The notes under the pieces: model-generated
Seen by the model: only the letters and a program-made list of their open reading frames with translations
Told to the model about the DNA's origin: nothing
Databases searched by the model: none
Origin: Trissonchulus latispiculum
Taxonomy: Eukaryota; Nematoda; Enoplea; Enoplida; Ironidae
Direction: 5' to 3'
DNA length: 64,000 nucleotides
NCBI GenBank assembly: GCA_030248195.1
Contig: JASAND010028288.1
Location: 1 to 64,000 of the forward strand
Shown here: one piece after another, positions 46,901 to 57,000 of the stretch
How the letters are laid out: the number at the start of each line of letters is the position of its first letter
How positions within the stretch are numbered: the stretch's first letter is position 1
Position numbers and translations under genes: made by a program

Positions 46901-48852
46901 CCGGGGCGTTTGTACTATGCCTGAGTTAGATCTAGGTCGTCTGTCGGATATCTCGGGCCTTTCGGATTTACTTGTCCCGGGCTCGACATTGTCGGGAAGC
47001 ACTCCGGCTTCTCTGAAACACACGGTTCCATCGATTCCGGTCATGGGGGTCCAGGATGAACCTGGCCCGTCGCATCGTCTGGCGGAGGCCACTGGCGGAG
47101 CTTCTTCTTCTGAACAGCCTGGTGCGGACCCGGTTCCACAGGCCTCACCTTCGCGGCCTCCGCCGCTACCGCAGGTCCTGCAGCCTATGCCTCAGAATTT
47201 GCCATCTCTTCGTCTACCGATCCAGATTCAACCTTTCTCGGTGCAGTCGTTACCTCCTCCCCCAGTGGACCGCCATATCGTTTGGCCGGAGACGCATTAC
47301 CTCCATCCGTCTAAGATGGTTCTGCGCTACCAGGGGCTGGTCCCGGGTGACTTCCCAGAGGGTATGGTCCCTACCATTACGGTCAAGGCTTTGCCAGAAT
47401 ATTTGGTAGAACCTCCAGAGGGACCTTTTGAGGTTAAGCGCCATACTTCGTACAAGGACTATTCCACGCCAGAATTTGTCAACCAACTTCATCGGCGTCC
47501 TCGGGTGTCGGCCAGTGGCGAGATGCCTTATGTCATGCGGCCTTTTACGGGGCCCCAGGAGGTCGACCCGGCGTTTTGGCCGTCGATTCACTACATCATT
47601 TCCCAGAATTCCCACGCGGTTCCGTTCCGTCTGTATTCGGAGCCATATTGGCAACTAGCTTATATCTGCCAGACTTGCGGTATAAGATTGATGGCGTTTC
47701 CCACAATCCCTACTTTGTTGCCATCTATAATTATTGGTGGGAGCATCTGACCACGACGGATTTTCCGTTCGCCGTTTCAGAAAAGGTGTATAAGAAATTC
47801 TTCGAGAATCTGAAGAATCTGATCCCGGATGCACCGGTTCGGCGTAATCAGACGGAACGGACAGCGGTTACTCCGGACGGAAGTCCGTATTTCACCTTTG
47901 ATATGTACCGCTGGGAAATCACCTTTGACTTTCCGCCGCTGTATAGGGACGGTGTGTTGGAGTTTGACTCCTTCCGTCTGGTGGGACGGGCGCCGCATAC
48001 CTGGGGAGCTGCGGCCGCTGCTGCTGCAAATATTTGTCCTTTTATTAGGCTCTATCCTACTTACTTTCTGGCCAAAAGTTCACCAAACCGTTTTCTGGCC
48101 TATTTGGACAAAATCTCTGAGGGTTTCCTCTCGCTTGTCCAGTCCACCATCGATGTGGTTCGGGCTCACCGGTACATGCAGCCGGATATGGCTTTAAAGT
48201 ATCCACAGGTGGCCTACTTCAAGGGTCCCTCTTGTGTTGGCTCCAATATGTGGAAACTTTTGGAGGATCCGGAAACCAAGGACCCCGATTCAGCTTACAT
48301 CAAGTGGGGTGAGAAGAAATTTGCGGCGTCTGAGTTCTTATATGTCTATCGCATGCTGCGGGACTGGTACGGTCTCCCCGAGGCAGCTCGGGCGGCAGCC
48401 AGCATGGAATGTCCTTTCCAGGCTAAATATGCCGCAGCTGACTTTGTCAAGGCCTGGGTGCCTGCCGGGTCCCATTTGCGGAAAATCTGGCAAGCCACGG
48501 AGGGCGAAGGTATCTGACGCGTGCGCTATTTATGCTTGATATTATTCGGGCTAAGGCTGCGTCTACCTTCCACTTCCGTAAGTGGCTCCGAAGCACCGGT
48601 GTAGCTTATATTGCAGAAGCTGTTGCTAGTCGTGACCTTTACTGGTCTTGAGGCATTGACGCGGCGGAGCTCAACCGTACTCCGGCCAATCAGATTCTAC
48701 AGAAAGTTCTAGATGCCGACGGGCAAAACTGGATGGGAAAGATCTGCATGCTGGTCCGCCGGGAATTGTTTCCAAATTTGGCTCACGAACTGGCCTTGGA
48801 AGAGGCGCAGATGCATTTGCGTTATACCAAGTTGGCGACGGCTCGGCATTAG
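43919..48852 (+). pseudogene. accessory ORF D, about 1,640 codons, NADAR-like C terminus
   Basis: The first 993 codons (43919-46900) are open. They hold an acidic N terminus, a mainly helical region of about 400 residues (LYIPAAIEFQEILNWEDTLK; MIRYALQPLLYNTPFPIFAV) and a long Pro/Ser-rich part. Protein-like sequence then moves to another frame near 46750, back at about 47660, and again at about 48510. A TGA interrupts the last part at 48649-48651; it ends at TAG 48850-48852. Only the C-terminal domain is recognisable (see the NADAR entry). It is not an obvious envelope: there is no signal peptide or fusion-peptide-like stretch. The helical N-terminal part could be a second gag-like structural protein, but this is speculation. 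Confidence 0.6.
48213..48852 (+). other. NADAR (YbiA-like) domain within ORF D
   Basis: NADAR domains process ADP-ribose conjugates or ribosylated metabolites. The order of family signatures is visible: YFKGPSCVGSN at the start, KKFAASEFLYVYRML (the SxE-x-x-Y helix; Glu codon 48332-48334), PFQAKY, LRKIWQA, LDIIRAKA, FRKWLRSTG, YIAEAVASRDLYW, then GI and the closing GQNWMGKICMLVRREL. The last blocks correspond to the L-x-x-TG ... EA-x-x-D-x-x-W ... G-N-x-x-G-x-x-L-M-x-V-R pattern of YbiA proteins. The domain is split by a frameshift (about 48510) and one TGA (48649). The assignment is by eye. Confidence 0.65.
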
Positions 48853-48937
48853 TTTAATCATGTGGTGGGGTGAGACTATATTTTGGCCCGTATCGGTTGG
48901 GGGAAATCTAGGTTGTGTTACTAACTTTGGGGGGATT

Positions 48938-49713
48938 TTGGCCTTTCTCAAACCTCCCTTTAGTCTTGCTTATTCGACCGATATCACCTATTTTAAACTA
49001 CTTGCTTAACCTGTTCCCCTTACTTAGAAATATTTCTCTTACTCTTGCCTCATTCTCTGGTATCGAAGCCTCTGTTGGTGTCGTTCTAATTGTACGGTGC
49101 TTTGAATTGTTATAACCACTTACGAAACTTTGGAGAACGTCTAAGTACCTATAGCTCCTTGCCCGCGTAAAGTACTTCCATACTTTTGTCTTCAGGGTTC
49201 TGTTAAAACGTTCAACTATGCTACATTTAATGTCTGGGTTATTACAGGTGTAGTAGCGAATCTCCCTTGAGTTTAGTAAACTTTGAAACTTTTTATTCAG
49301 AAATTCTTTCCCTCTGTCACTTAACACTTTCGGGGGTTTACGTCCTTGAGCTAGAATGTTCTCGAAAGCCGCAGTAATGTCAGCCCCCGATTTTGTTTTT
49401 ACAGGCCCTACCCAGGCGTACTTGCTGAAGCCGTCAATACAGGTTAGTAAAAAGTGGTAATCGTCGTTTTGGTCAGCTAGGTTTGCCATGTCTGCTAAAT
49501 CAATTTGCCACTACTTATCAATATCATGGAATACGTAACTAACGTGGGCATACTTTCGCTTAATCGGTTTGTGGACAGAGTAGGTATATTGCTTTCCCAG
49601 CCACCCTTGACTTGTTTTTGAGAAATCCCTGCTGCTTTTGCCAAAGTGTTTATACCGGAAAACGCTGAGGGTTGGGGTGGATTGTAATATAATTTGGTTA
49701 GAAGGTCTTCCAT
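48938..49713 (-). pseudogene. Polinton integrase, C-terminally truncated
   Basis: The N terminus MEDLLTKLYYNPPQPSAFSG and KAAGISQKQV match the Polinton integrase start. The catalytic core has DLADM, VLSDRGKEF and IVERFNRTLK (Asp, Asp, Glu all present). Core residues around YNNSKHRTIRTTPTEAS are typical. Breaks: a frameshift near 49560, an in-frame TAG just before WQIDLADM, and another TAG near 48998. In the same frame as the core the reading continues as GDIGRISKTKGRFEKG, the start of the SH3/chromo-like tail, and stops matching at about 48938, where the retroelement begins. Confidence 0.85.
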
Positions 49714-49827
49714 TTTAGTTTTGCCAGTGCTTTACTGAAGTTAAAATGTTTCGGCTTGCGTTTTGCACCTTTTGTACGTTTATGTTTTGGTTTTCGTATC
49801 GTCCTGACTGTTTTCTCGCTTGTTGTT

Positions 49828-50091
49828 TTAGGTTGATTTACGTAGCGTCCCGTTCCAAATTGAAGTCTCTGTCTTACTTTTCGTATTGGTTCGGTTCGGT
49901 GGTTCCGTAGTGGTTATGTCTAACTTATAGGGCTTTTCCTTTAAAACCCGTCTTCTGCAATTAACCTGTTGGTATTTTTTCAACTTTGTGTCGGTAGATT
50001 CTTTACCTTTTAACTTTTCTACGACATCCTTCTCTAGAATTTCTTGGTGCTGATCGAACTCTTCAGGTTTTGCTAAGATTGAGTACTCCAT
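49828..50091 (-). CDS. small Polinton-associated protein, unknown
   Basis: 87 codons, Lys/Glu-rich, with LEKDVVEKLKGKESTDTKLKKYQQV. Its ATG overlaps the stop of the upstream gene (TAATG). Its place between integrase and the QKGGF protein matches a poorly characterised small Polinton gene. Function is not known to me. Confidence 0.5.
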   Translation of the reverse strand: MEYSILAKPEEFDQHQEILEKDVVEKLKGKESTDTKLKKYQQVNCRRRVLKEKPYKLDITTTEPPNRTNTKSKTETSIWNGTLRKST

Positions 50092-50426
50092 TATTTTATA
50101 AAACTACTTGCAATACCACTGACTATCCCAATTAGCGAACCGAGGAGAGCGGGAATAAAGCCACCCTTCTGAACTATAATTTGCTTCTTGTCTTTAAGTT
50201 TTACTTTCGTATCTCTCAAAGTTCGTAATATATTTACGTGCTTGCGTAGAGCTCTTTTGTCTGCTTCTGACAGTTCAACGTTTCCAGAAAGTACGTTTTC
50301 AATACAGTCTAGGATAGTTCGGATTAGACTAAGATCGCTGCTTTCAATGATAGCTTCTCTGACCTTTTTCTTACAGTTGCAGAGATGTATGAGACAGGGA
50401 AGATTACTTTCAAATCTCTTTGCCAT
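50091..50426 (-). CDS. Polinton small basic protein with hydrophobic tail
   Basis: 111 codons, intact. A helical N-terminal part is followed by a basic segment (RALRKHVNILRTLRDTKVKL, then KDKKQIIVQKGG). It ends in a Gly/Ile-rich hydrophobic stretch FIPALLGSLIGIVSGIASSF. This KKxxxxQKGGF-x-P-x-LL pattern recurs in Polinton genomes next to the integrase. A role as a minor capsid or core protein is plausible but not shown. It is the only intact recognisable Polinton gene here. Confidence 0.65.
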   Translation of the reverse strand: MAKRFESNLPCLIHLCNCKKKVREAIIESSDLSLIRTILDCIENVLSGNVELSEADKRALRKHVNILRTLRDTKVKLKDKKQIIVQKGGFIPALLGSLIGIVSGIASSFIK

Positions 50427-50490
50427 TTGGCGCTTTTATTGACCTTGAATGTGTCTTTCTGTTATGTGTTTGGTTAGGGATTTTGCGTTT

Positions 50491-51275
50491 TTATTGAGTC
50501 TTTCCCGTTTTTTTTGGTTTCGGTAAGTATACTCCTGTCCGGTTGAAAATATCCGTTCTAAGTCGGTACTGCTCTGGGGTTTCTTGGTCGAGGTCAATTA
50601 AGAGATAACCGTGGGGCCGTGAGGTTGCGTGACTGAAAGATTCCATAAAGTAAGCGGTGTTAGTTGGAAACATTTGTCGGGCTAGATTCATTGCCGTCAG
50701 CTTGTCTGCTGGATTTTTCATTAAAACATGTATTGGCAGTTTATTCGGTTTGTTCTTTGTATACCGTAAAATAAATCCTGGGTGATGTGTATGACGCTAC
50801 AAGACCAGTGGTGGCACCCCCGGGTGAACAGTCTGACCAGTTTAGAGTCCTTTTCTACCTCATCCATAAGGTCATCTAGAATTAGTAAAATCGGTTCTGT
50901 GTTCCCTTTTAGTTGCTCTAAGTCAGGCAAACCCTCAACAAACTCTACGTCTATTTTTCGTAGGCCGCCTGCCACTCGGTAAAACACAAATAACCCTTTT
51001 TGGGGGAGGTCGGATCAGTCTATGTGCGTTTTGAACTAAAATAGTTTTGACACAAATGTAGTCTTCCCTGTTTTAGTCGGGGCGGAAACCATGCAGGTAA
51101 ACGGGTGCTTGAAGTAGAGAAATTCACAAGGAATACCAGTCATTGAGCTCGCTTTTTTGTGAAATAAATACGATTGAGGCAAGGGCTCTTCCCCGTTTTT
51201 GTTGACTTCAAGAGAGAACGTACAGATTTTACTAACATAGAAGCTGTAACAGCATTGACACTTATGTTTAGACAT
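50491..51275 (-). pseudogene. Polinton packaging ATPase (FtsK/HerA, A32-like)
   Basis: Walker A APTKTGKT (GKT within SAPTKTGKTTF) and Walker B ILLILDDLMDEV are both visible, followed by the sensor-like VIHITQDLF and the C-terminal part NPADKLTAMNLARQMFP. The first two segments are in one frame separated by two in-frame stops (TAG and TGA between 50990 and 51030). The last segment is in another frame after a TTTTAATG stop/start overlap at 50719-50724. An active enzyme would be about 250-260 residues and would pump DNA into capsids. Confidence 0.85.
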
Positions 51276-53600
51276 AGTATATCTGCTTGCTATAATTTAT
51301 TTAGCTTTGAATGACCATGATCAACCACAGTAACAATTAAACTAAACCTCTCATTTACAGTTTGATCTACCTTTTACGTCGAAGATAACGTTAATCCTAG
51401 AGGGAGTATGATCGGAATCATGATACTTCTGTTCTATTTTTGGCTACGCCTCAACTGATGATGATGCAGTTTTTTCTTAGGTTCAGACCCAGAGAAAGTT
51501 GATCCATTGAGATAATAAAGAGGAAAAAATCACTGCGAAGATGCTCACTGCATAGCCGGCCCCTACTTTAACGAAAAGTTGCTTTCCTAAAATGCCAACA
51601 AAATATATTTTGTAAGATACTTTTGGTTGTTGTCTGATTCTTTCTCCAATTCAGATGTGTATATACTTTAAACTCCAATTCATCACCAAGAATGGTAGAG
51701 TTTTACACTTCAAATCTGGGTAGCGTGCATTACATTAAGACTATTCCACTTCACTTAATAGATGAAAAATGGTCTCTTGAAATAACGAACTGCGGGAAAT
51801 AGTAACCGTTTTTTTCTGACGTGAACATCCTTAAAATCGTGGGTTTACAATAATTATACAAGTCTTAGCACAAAAATATCACCACAGCTGCAAAAACAAA
51901 ACAATTTATCTTCTAAATATGGGGATGGTGAAAACATTTTGCCGTTAAATTTGTCAAGCCTTGCAACAGTTCAGGGATTATTTTTCAAAAGTTCGCCAGG
52001 GTTTGAGTTGTTAACAATTTGGACGCTCAACAGCTGTTGTCATCCATAGATGTAACCGACGATGTTTATATTTGTTACATTTGTATTTCTGCTGCAGTGG
52101 AGTCAACCAGACGCAGTGTAAGGTTTTTGAGGTCATATACTTCAAATATTGTTGGAGATCAGTGATCTGAAGAAGGAGTTTGTTATTCGCAAAACCGAGT
52201 GTGTCTTTTATTCTTTAAAGCGAAAATTTAATTATAATTAGGTCAATTTGGTACTTATTTTATTTAAGACATGGCAATAGACTCATTCTATCTAACGTTA
52301 TAATAACACGAAAATCCATGCCGATATAGTTTCTTTAAATTTTGAATTATCTCCAAACTTACTTCCGTGACCTGTACTTTTCCTTTTGTGTTTTCGTATC
52401 GTGAAGATTAAAACGGACAGTATATATCTATATATTTAATTTAATCTTAATTTTTAGAATGGACGACAATTAGACATTCAGCTTCAGCTGGAGTTCTTCT
52501 GCCTCGAAGGCGACTCATCAAGTTCTCTGAGCACTTTAAGGTACTTTTAATTTTCAATTTAAGTAAATTTCATCACAAATTCGGAGTGAAGCAATTCCTT
52601 AACGGTAGAAGTTTTTCAAAGGAAAGATTGTTTGAAAGTTACACTTCTTGCGGTCAATTTTTGTTGCGTTATAATAAAACACTATATGCATTCACAAATA
52701 TTATTTCAAGCTGAAACCGGTGGTACAATCTTATTCATGTTTTAGCTGGGAGTCGGATAGTTTCCTTGATCGAGAGTTTCCTTTTCTTTCATCGCATATT
52801 GTAGTAAAACCTACTTTCAAGGGTACTGAGTTCTCAAGTGATTTAAGCCTATAAAACTTCAAACATTGAGCTTACGTTCCTCTTATTGTTTTACTCCTGT
52901 GTATCGGAATGAGGCATAGTCTGCTCCCAACACACAACAAGGGTGTCAAACAAATACTGTGATACCAATGTTGATACATAATTTATAGTAAATAGTGATA
53001 CAGTGTGGTGATGTATATTTTAAGAACTGATGTTTGTGTAACGTCTACATTCACTTTATTTTTTGTAGGTTTAACCGTAATGGTCAACCGGAGACAAATG
53101 GGCAGGACGGGAAAACCGCTGGAACTAGTGGAGCAATGGAAAAACAGCCCGAATCTGCCACTAAAGACCCCAAACCGGAGACTGATATGTGTAGACTGAG
53201 CTGAGCCTAACTGGAGAAATGATGAGTGTAACCTACCTCACAACTTTATTTGTTTCATGTTTTTTGTTGGATTAGTCTTGAATAAAATGGAATGAACTGA
53301 AACAAATCGAAATGAAGCAACTGAAACTATTTGCCGATATATGGGTCAAACGGACCGTGGTTTGCGAAAACCTTTACTGCAACTTGCTAATTCCAGAGAA
53401 ACAGGCCCATAAAAGTACGATTGTGACGTCATTTTTGAGACTCTTTCAGTTGTTTCATTTGACTGCACCATCTGTTCTCCCTTGGGTCGATGCCACTTAA
53501 AATTTTAGCTACGCCCTTGTGACCAGATGTCAATTTTTATTTATGAAAAGCAATGTTGGCAACTTTGAATCTCATCTCTAGGGAACCATTAATTACTCCG
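51276..53600. other. no gene recognised between ATPase and polymerase
   Basis: 2.3 kb of AT-rich sequence where Polintons often carry capsid or protease genes. Only short open frames without motifs were seen. Either these genes were deleted or the region has decayed beyond recognition by eye. Confidence 0.4.
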
Positions 53601-53617
53601 TTATGAATTAACAAAAA

Positions 53618-53668
53618 AGTATATAAGGGTGTAAAAATCGAACAACCTGTCATTTAGACTCGTGCAGC
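53618..53668 (+). promoter_or_regulatory. TATA-type promoter candidate
   Basis: GTATATAAGGG at about 53620-53630 is followed about 30 bases later by GTCATTTAGACTCGTGCAG, a spacing expected for TATA box to start site. It lies about 400 bp upstream of the polymerase ATG. Confidence 0.3.
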
Positions 53669-53723
53669 CACTGTGGACGGTCGGTTTTTCGATTATATCT
53701 CACAGCGTAACGAGGAAATTCAT

Positions 53724-53965
53724 AAAAGCTCTAAGTATTGACGTAAAGGTGGGAGTTATTACTCATTTCAAAATAATATAAACGGAAAATTAATAAAAGG
53801 GCAAAGTCAATAAAAGCGTAAAGCATCATTTTCAACTACTACATATAAACGCAAAGTTACTAGAAAGACATAGAAACGACGAAATCAATAAAAGCGAAGT
53901 ACATATAAACAGTGAAGACATAGTATATAAAAGTGACAATCTAAAAGTTAATAAAAGGTTGAAAT
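53724..53965 (+). repeat. array of ATAAAAG / ATATAAACG motifs
   Basis: About ten copies of (A)ATAAAAG(C/G) or ATATAAAC(G) lie in the same orientation at 20-30 base spacing, ending some 70 bases before the polymerase ATG at 54035. They could be TATA-like promoter elements, or binding sites for replication or transcription factors. Confidence 0.5.
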
Positions 53966-54034
53966 TACATACGCGGCGAAGCTATTATTTCCATTCAACT
54001 TTTGAGCTATTACTGGTATTCCATTTCAAACATA

Positions 54035-57000
54035 ATGTCCGCTATTAGCCAATTAAACGCGGCAATTGAGTCTGGCATTTGGAAAGGCGATCCCCAGTTG
54101 ACAAAGGCCCTTAGAGATAAGGCAGTCTTGCTCATGAAAACTGAGTGGGACGGTCACAAAGTTATAGGAACTGATGAGTTTTGGGCATATTCTCAAACTC
54201 TACCTCTGAATATTGCTTTAACCAGTGCTGGCCCTCCAAAATGTTCTAGATGTAATGAGTCATTTGCTTCTTTGGTAGAACTTCAAACTCACAACAAATT
54301 GGAACACTCATCTAAAACTTTCTTTTCATGTGCTAAATGTGAAAAAGTATTCATCGAAAAACACAATATGACTCGTCACTTTAAAAAGTTTCATCCAAAC
54401 GAAGTCCCATCCTACGAGAGTAGGAAATGCGGGTTCAAGTACAAGACATACAAAGGTTACCAGGGCCATCTTCGAACTCACCGGAAACCTCCACAACTTC
54501 AGGACCCCAAACCTTAAGACAGACCCACTTCTCAAATCTTCCAACAGAAGACGCCCCCAAATTGACTAGAAGTATTTTAAAGGATCTCCCCGATGACCTA
54601 GCACAAGTTTACAGAGAAAATTGGAGTAGAATTAGAACTCGATACTTCATTTCCTCAGGCATTCAGAATAGGTACAATTTCCGGTTAGAGAGTGCTTCCC
54701 AGATTAAGGCGTTGGTTAAAATTATTTTAAAACTTCAGAAATGGCAATTCAAATTTAATCTATCCTTCGGTTTTATTCTTAGAATTTCGAATGAAGGGGA
54801 TCTAAGTAAAATCTTCTACGAATTAGACAGGGGTGACATTCTAGAATGGGTTAGACAGCAGCGCCCAAATACAAAGTGGACGGTTCTAGAAATTACAAAT
54901 GTTTGTTTCTACATAAATAAATTAATTTCCTATCCCGTGGGTGAGGCCAGATATCTTCCGGATTACGTAAAAAATAACCGGGGATTAAATGCACTTGTTA
55001 ATAATTATCATGGGAAGCGCCCTACCACGATGATAAATGTTTCTTTAGGTGTTTGGCTCTAGGATTTGGGGCTAATGTTCAGAGTCTAGAGGAAAAGACT
55101 AATGAGCTAATAGATAAGTGGGTTCAACCTGGGGATGAGTTTAATGGGGTTATTTTAGAAGATTTAGACGAACTTGAAGAAAAATTTGATATAGATATTG
55201 CCGTTTACGAGTTAGGGCCTACAGTTGAGGAGGCTGATGAGGAACCGGAGGACCTGAACGAACTTATAGTTCAGAATCACGAAAGAGGTCCGGAAACTAC
55301 GGGTATTGCAGCCAAACTTATCAGAAGGCCTCTGGGTAAACATTCGAGGAAAATGGCCCTAAATATTTACGAAAACCACTTCTCTTTCATTCAAAATTTA
55401 AATAAATTCACCCAAACTTGGACGTGTTCAAATTGCGACAAGTTATTTCATCACCATGGTAGCTTCATTCGACATTCTAAATGTTGCGAGAAAGGAATCA
55501 AGCATGTCTTTCCTGGTAGAGGAGTTGGGCCTACTAAAACAATCCTGGATAAAATTAGTGAGCTAGGAATCCCGGTACCTGAGAGGTATTACCAGTTCCG
55601 AATATCTTACGATTTCGAATGCATGTTCAAGGAAACTGATAAGAAAAGTGGGCCAAAATTGATTTACGAAAATGAATTAATCCCAGCGTCTGTATCCGTA
55701 GCTTCCAATGTCCCTGGCTATGAGGCTCCAAAATGTCTCATTACTACTGGGGATCCTTACGATTTAGTGGTCCGAATGAAGGATTACATGGAAGAGATTG
55801 CCGAAAAGGCCTATGAACTTCTTAGGGAAATTTATGAACCCACCCTTTCCGGATTAGCTGAGCACGAAAAACTTCTAGCCGAGTTTGAGGAATGGCTTAA
55901 AGCAGTCCCTACATTAGGATTCAACTCAGGAAAATTCGATATGAATCTTATAAAATGGTGATTGATTACAAATTTACTCCTAAATGGCCAAGACATCAAT
56001 TATACAGTCAAAAAGAATAACAACTACATGGCCCTCTCTACCCCCAAATTGTACTTTCTAGATAGTACAAACTACATTGCCGCTGGTACTTCCTACAAAA
56101 AATGGCTTAAGCATTTTAAAATTGAGGAACAAAAAGGCGCCTTCCCCTAGGTAGCTTTTACTTCCCTCGAGTTTTTAGACCAAGGATTCCCCCACCGCGA
56201 CCTATACTACTCCACTCTTAAACAACAGGAAATCTCAGATGAGGACTTCACAGCCGTTGTGGCAGCCTGGAGAAAATACAAGTTTAAAACAATAAGGGAT
56301 CAACTAATTTGGTATAATAATTTGGATGTAGGACCCTTCCTTCAAGCTACCGAAAAGATGGTAGAATTTTGGAAAACTATGGGGATTGACATGTTTAAAA
56401 GTGGGGCAATCTCCCTCCCTGGCCTGGCTTACAAACATATCATGAATAAAATTCCAAAACATACGATCCTTCCCCTTGTTAATAGGTTTACTAAGTACTG
56501 GCACAAATTAATTAAGGACAATATAGTTGGAGGGCCTAGTTTGGTATTCCATAGATATCATGAAGCGGGAGTTACTAAAATTACAAATGGGTTCAAAGTT
56601 GCTCACATTTTTGGGTTCTACGCCAATGCCCTATATTTCTGGTGCACAATGCAGGAAATGCCCACTGGTCTGGTCTCCGAATTGAAACCCACTGAAGATG
56701 GGAAATTCAAAAGGTGGCTACAAAAAGGGCGCAAAGAAGCAATGTGGTTGGAGTATATGGCTAAGGCAATGGGAGTAAGAGTTGAGCATGCTTACAATGG
56801 GGACAAAAAAGAATAGGAAAATCTAAAATCATGGGTGCTATTTCCATGGGCATGGGTGTGAATTAGATAGAAATCAGGACCCTGAGGATAGAACTAAAAG
56901 AAGGGAAAGAACAGAAAGGGTCTCCCAAGCAATTAAGAATGGGAGTTTCGATTTGATTGAAAAGTGGGAGTGCGAGTTTGATAAAGACCTTAAAGACTCC

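Larger units (their letters stand above)
31802..48937 (+). mobile_element. giant Ty3/gypsy-like LTR retroelement, 3' end missing
   Basis: About 17 kb with a base composition richer in G and C than its flanks. Order: candidate LTR, primer-binding site, proline-rich gag leader, gag capsid, zinc knuckle, protease, RT, RNase H, integrase, then about 8 kb with extra open frames, the last carrying a NADAR-like domain. The integrase-after-RNase H order is that of Metaviridae. No 3' LTR is visible: after a G-rich tract at 48928-48934 the sequence passes directly into a Polinton integrase gene. Multiple frameshifts and stops show that this copy is not functional. Confidence 0.8.

Noticed and set aside
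43919..48852. Retroviral envelope gene in ORF D
   Set aside because: Position fits, but no signal peptide, cleavage site or membrane anchor is visible.
53005..53199. 64-codon frame between Polinton ATPase and polymerase as a capsid fragment
   Set aside because: No similarity to any capsid signature that I can recognise.
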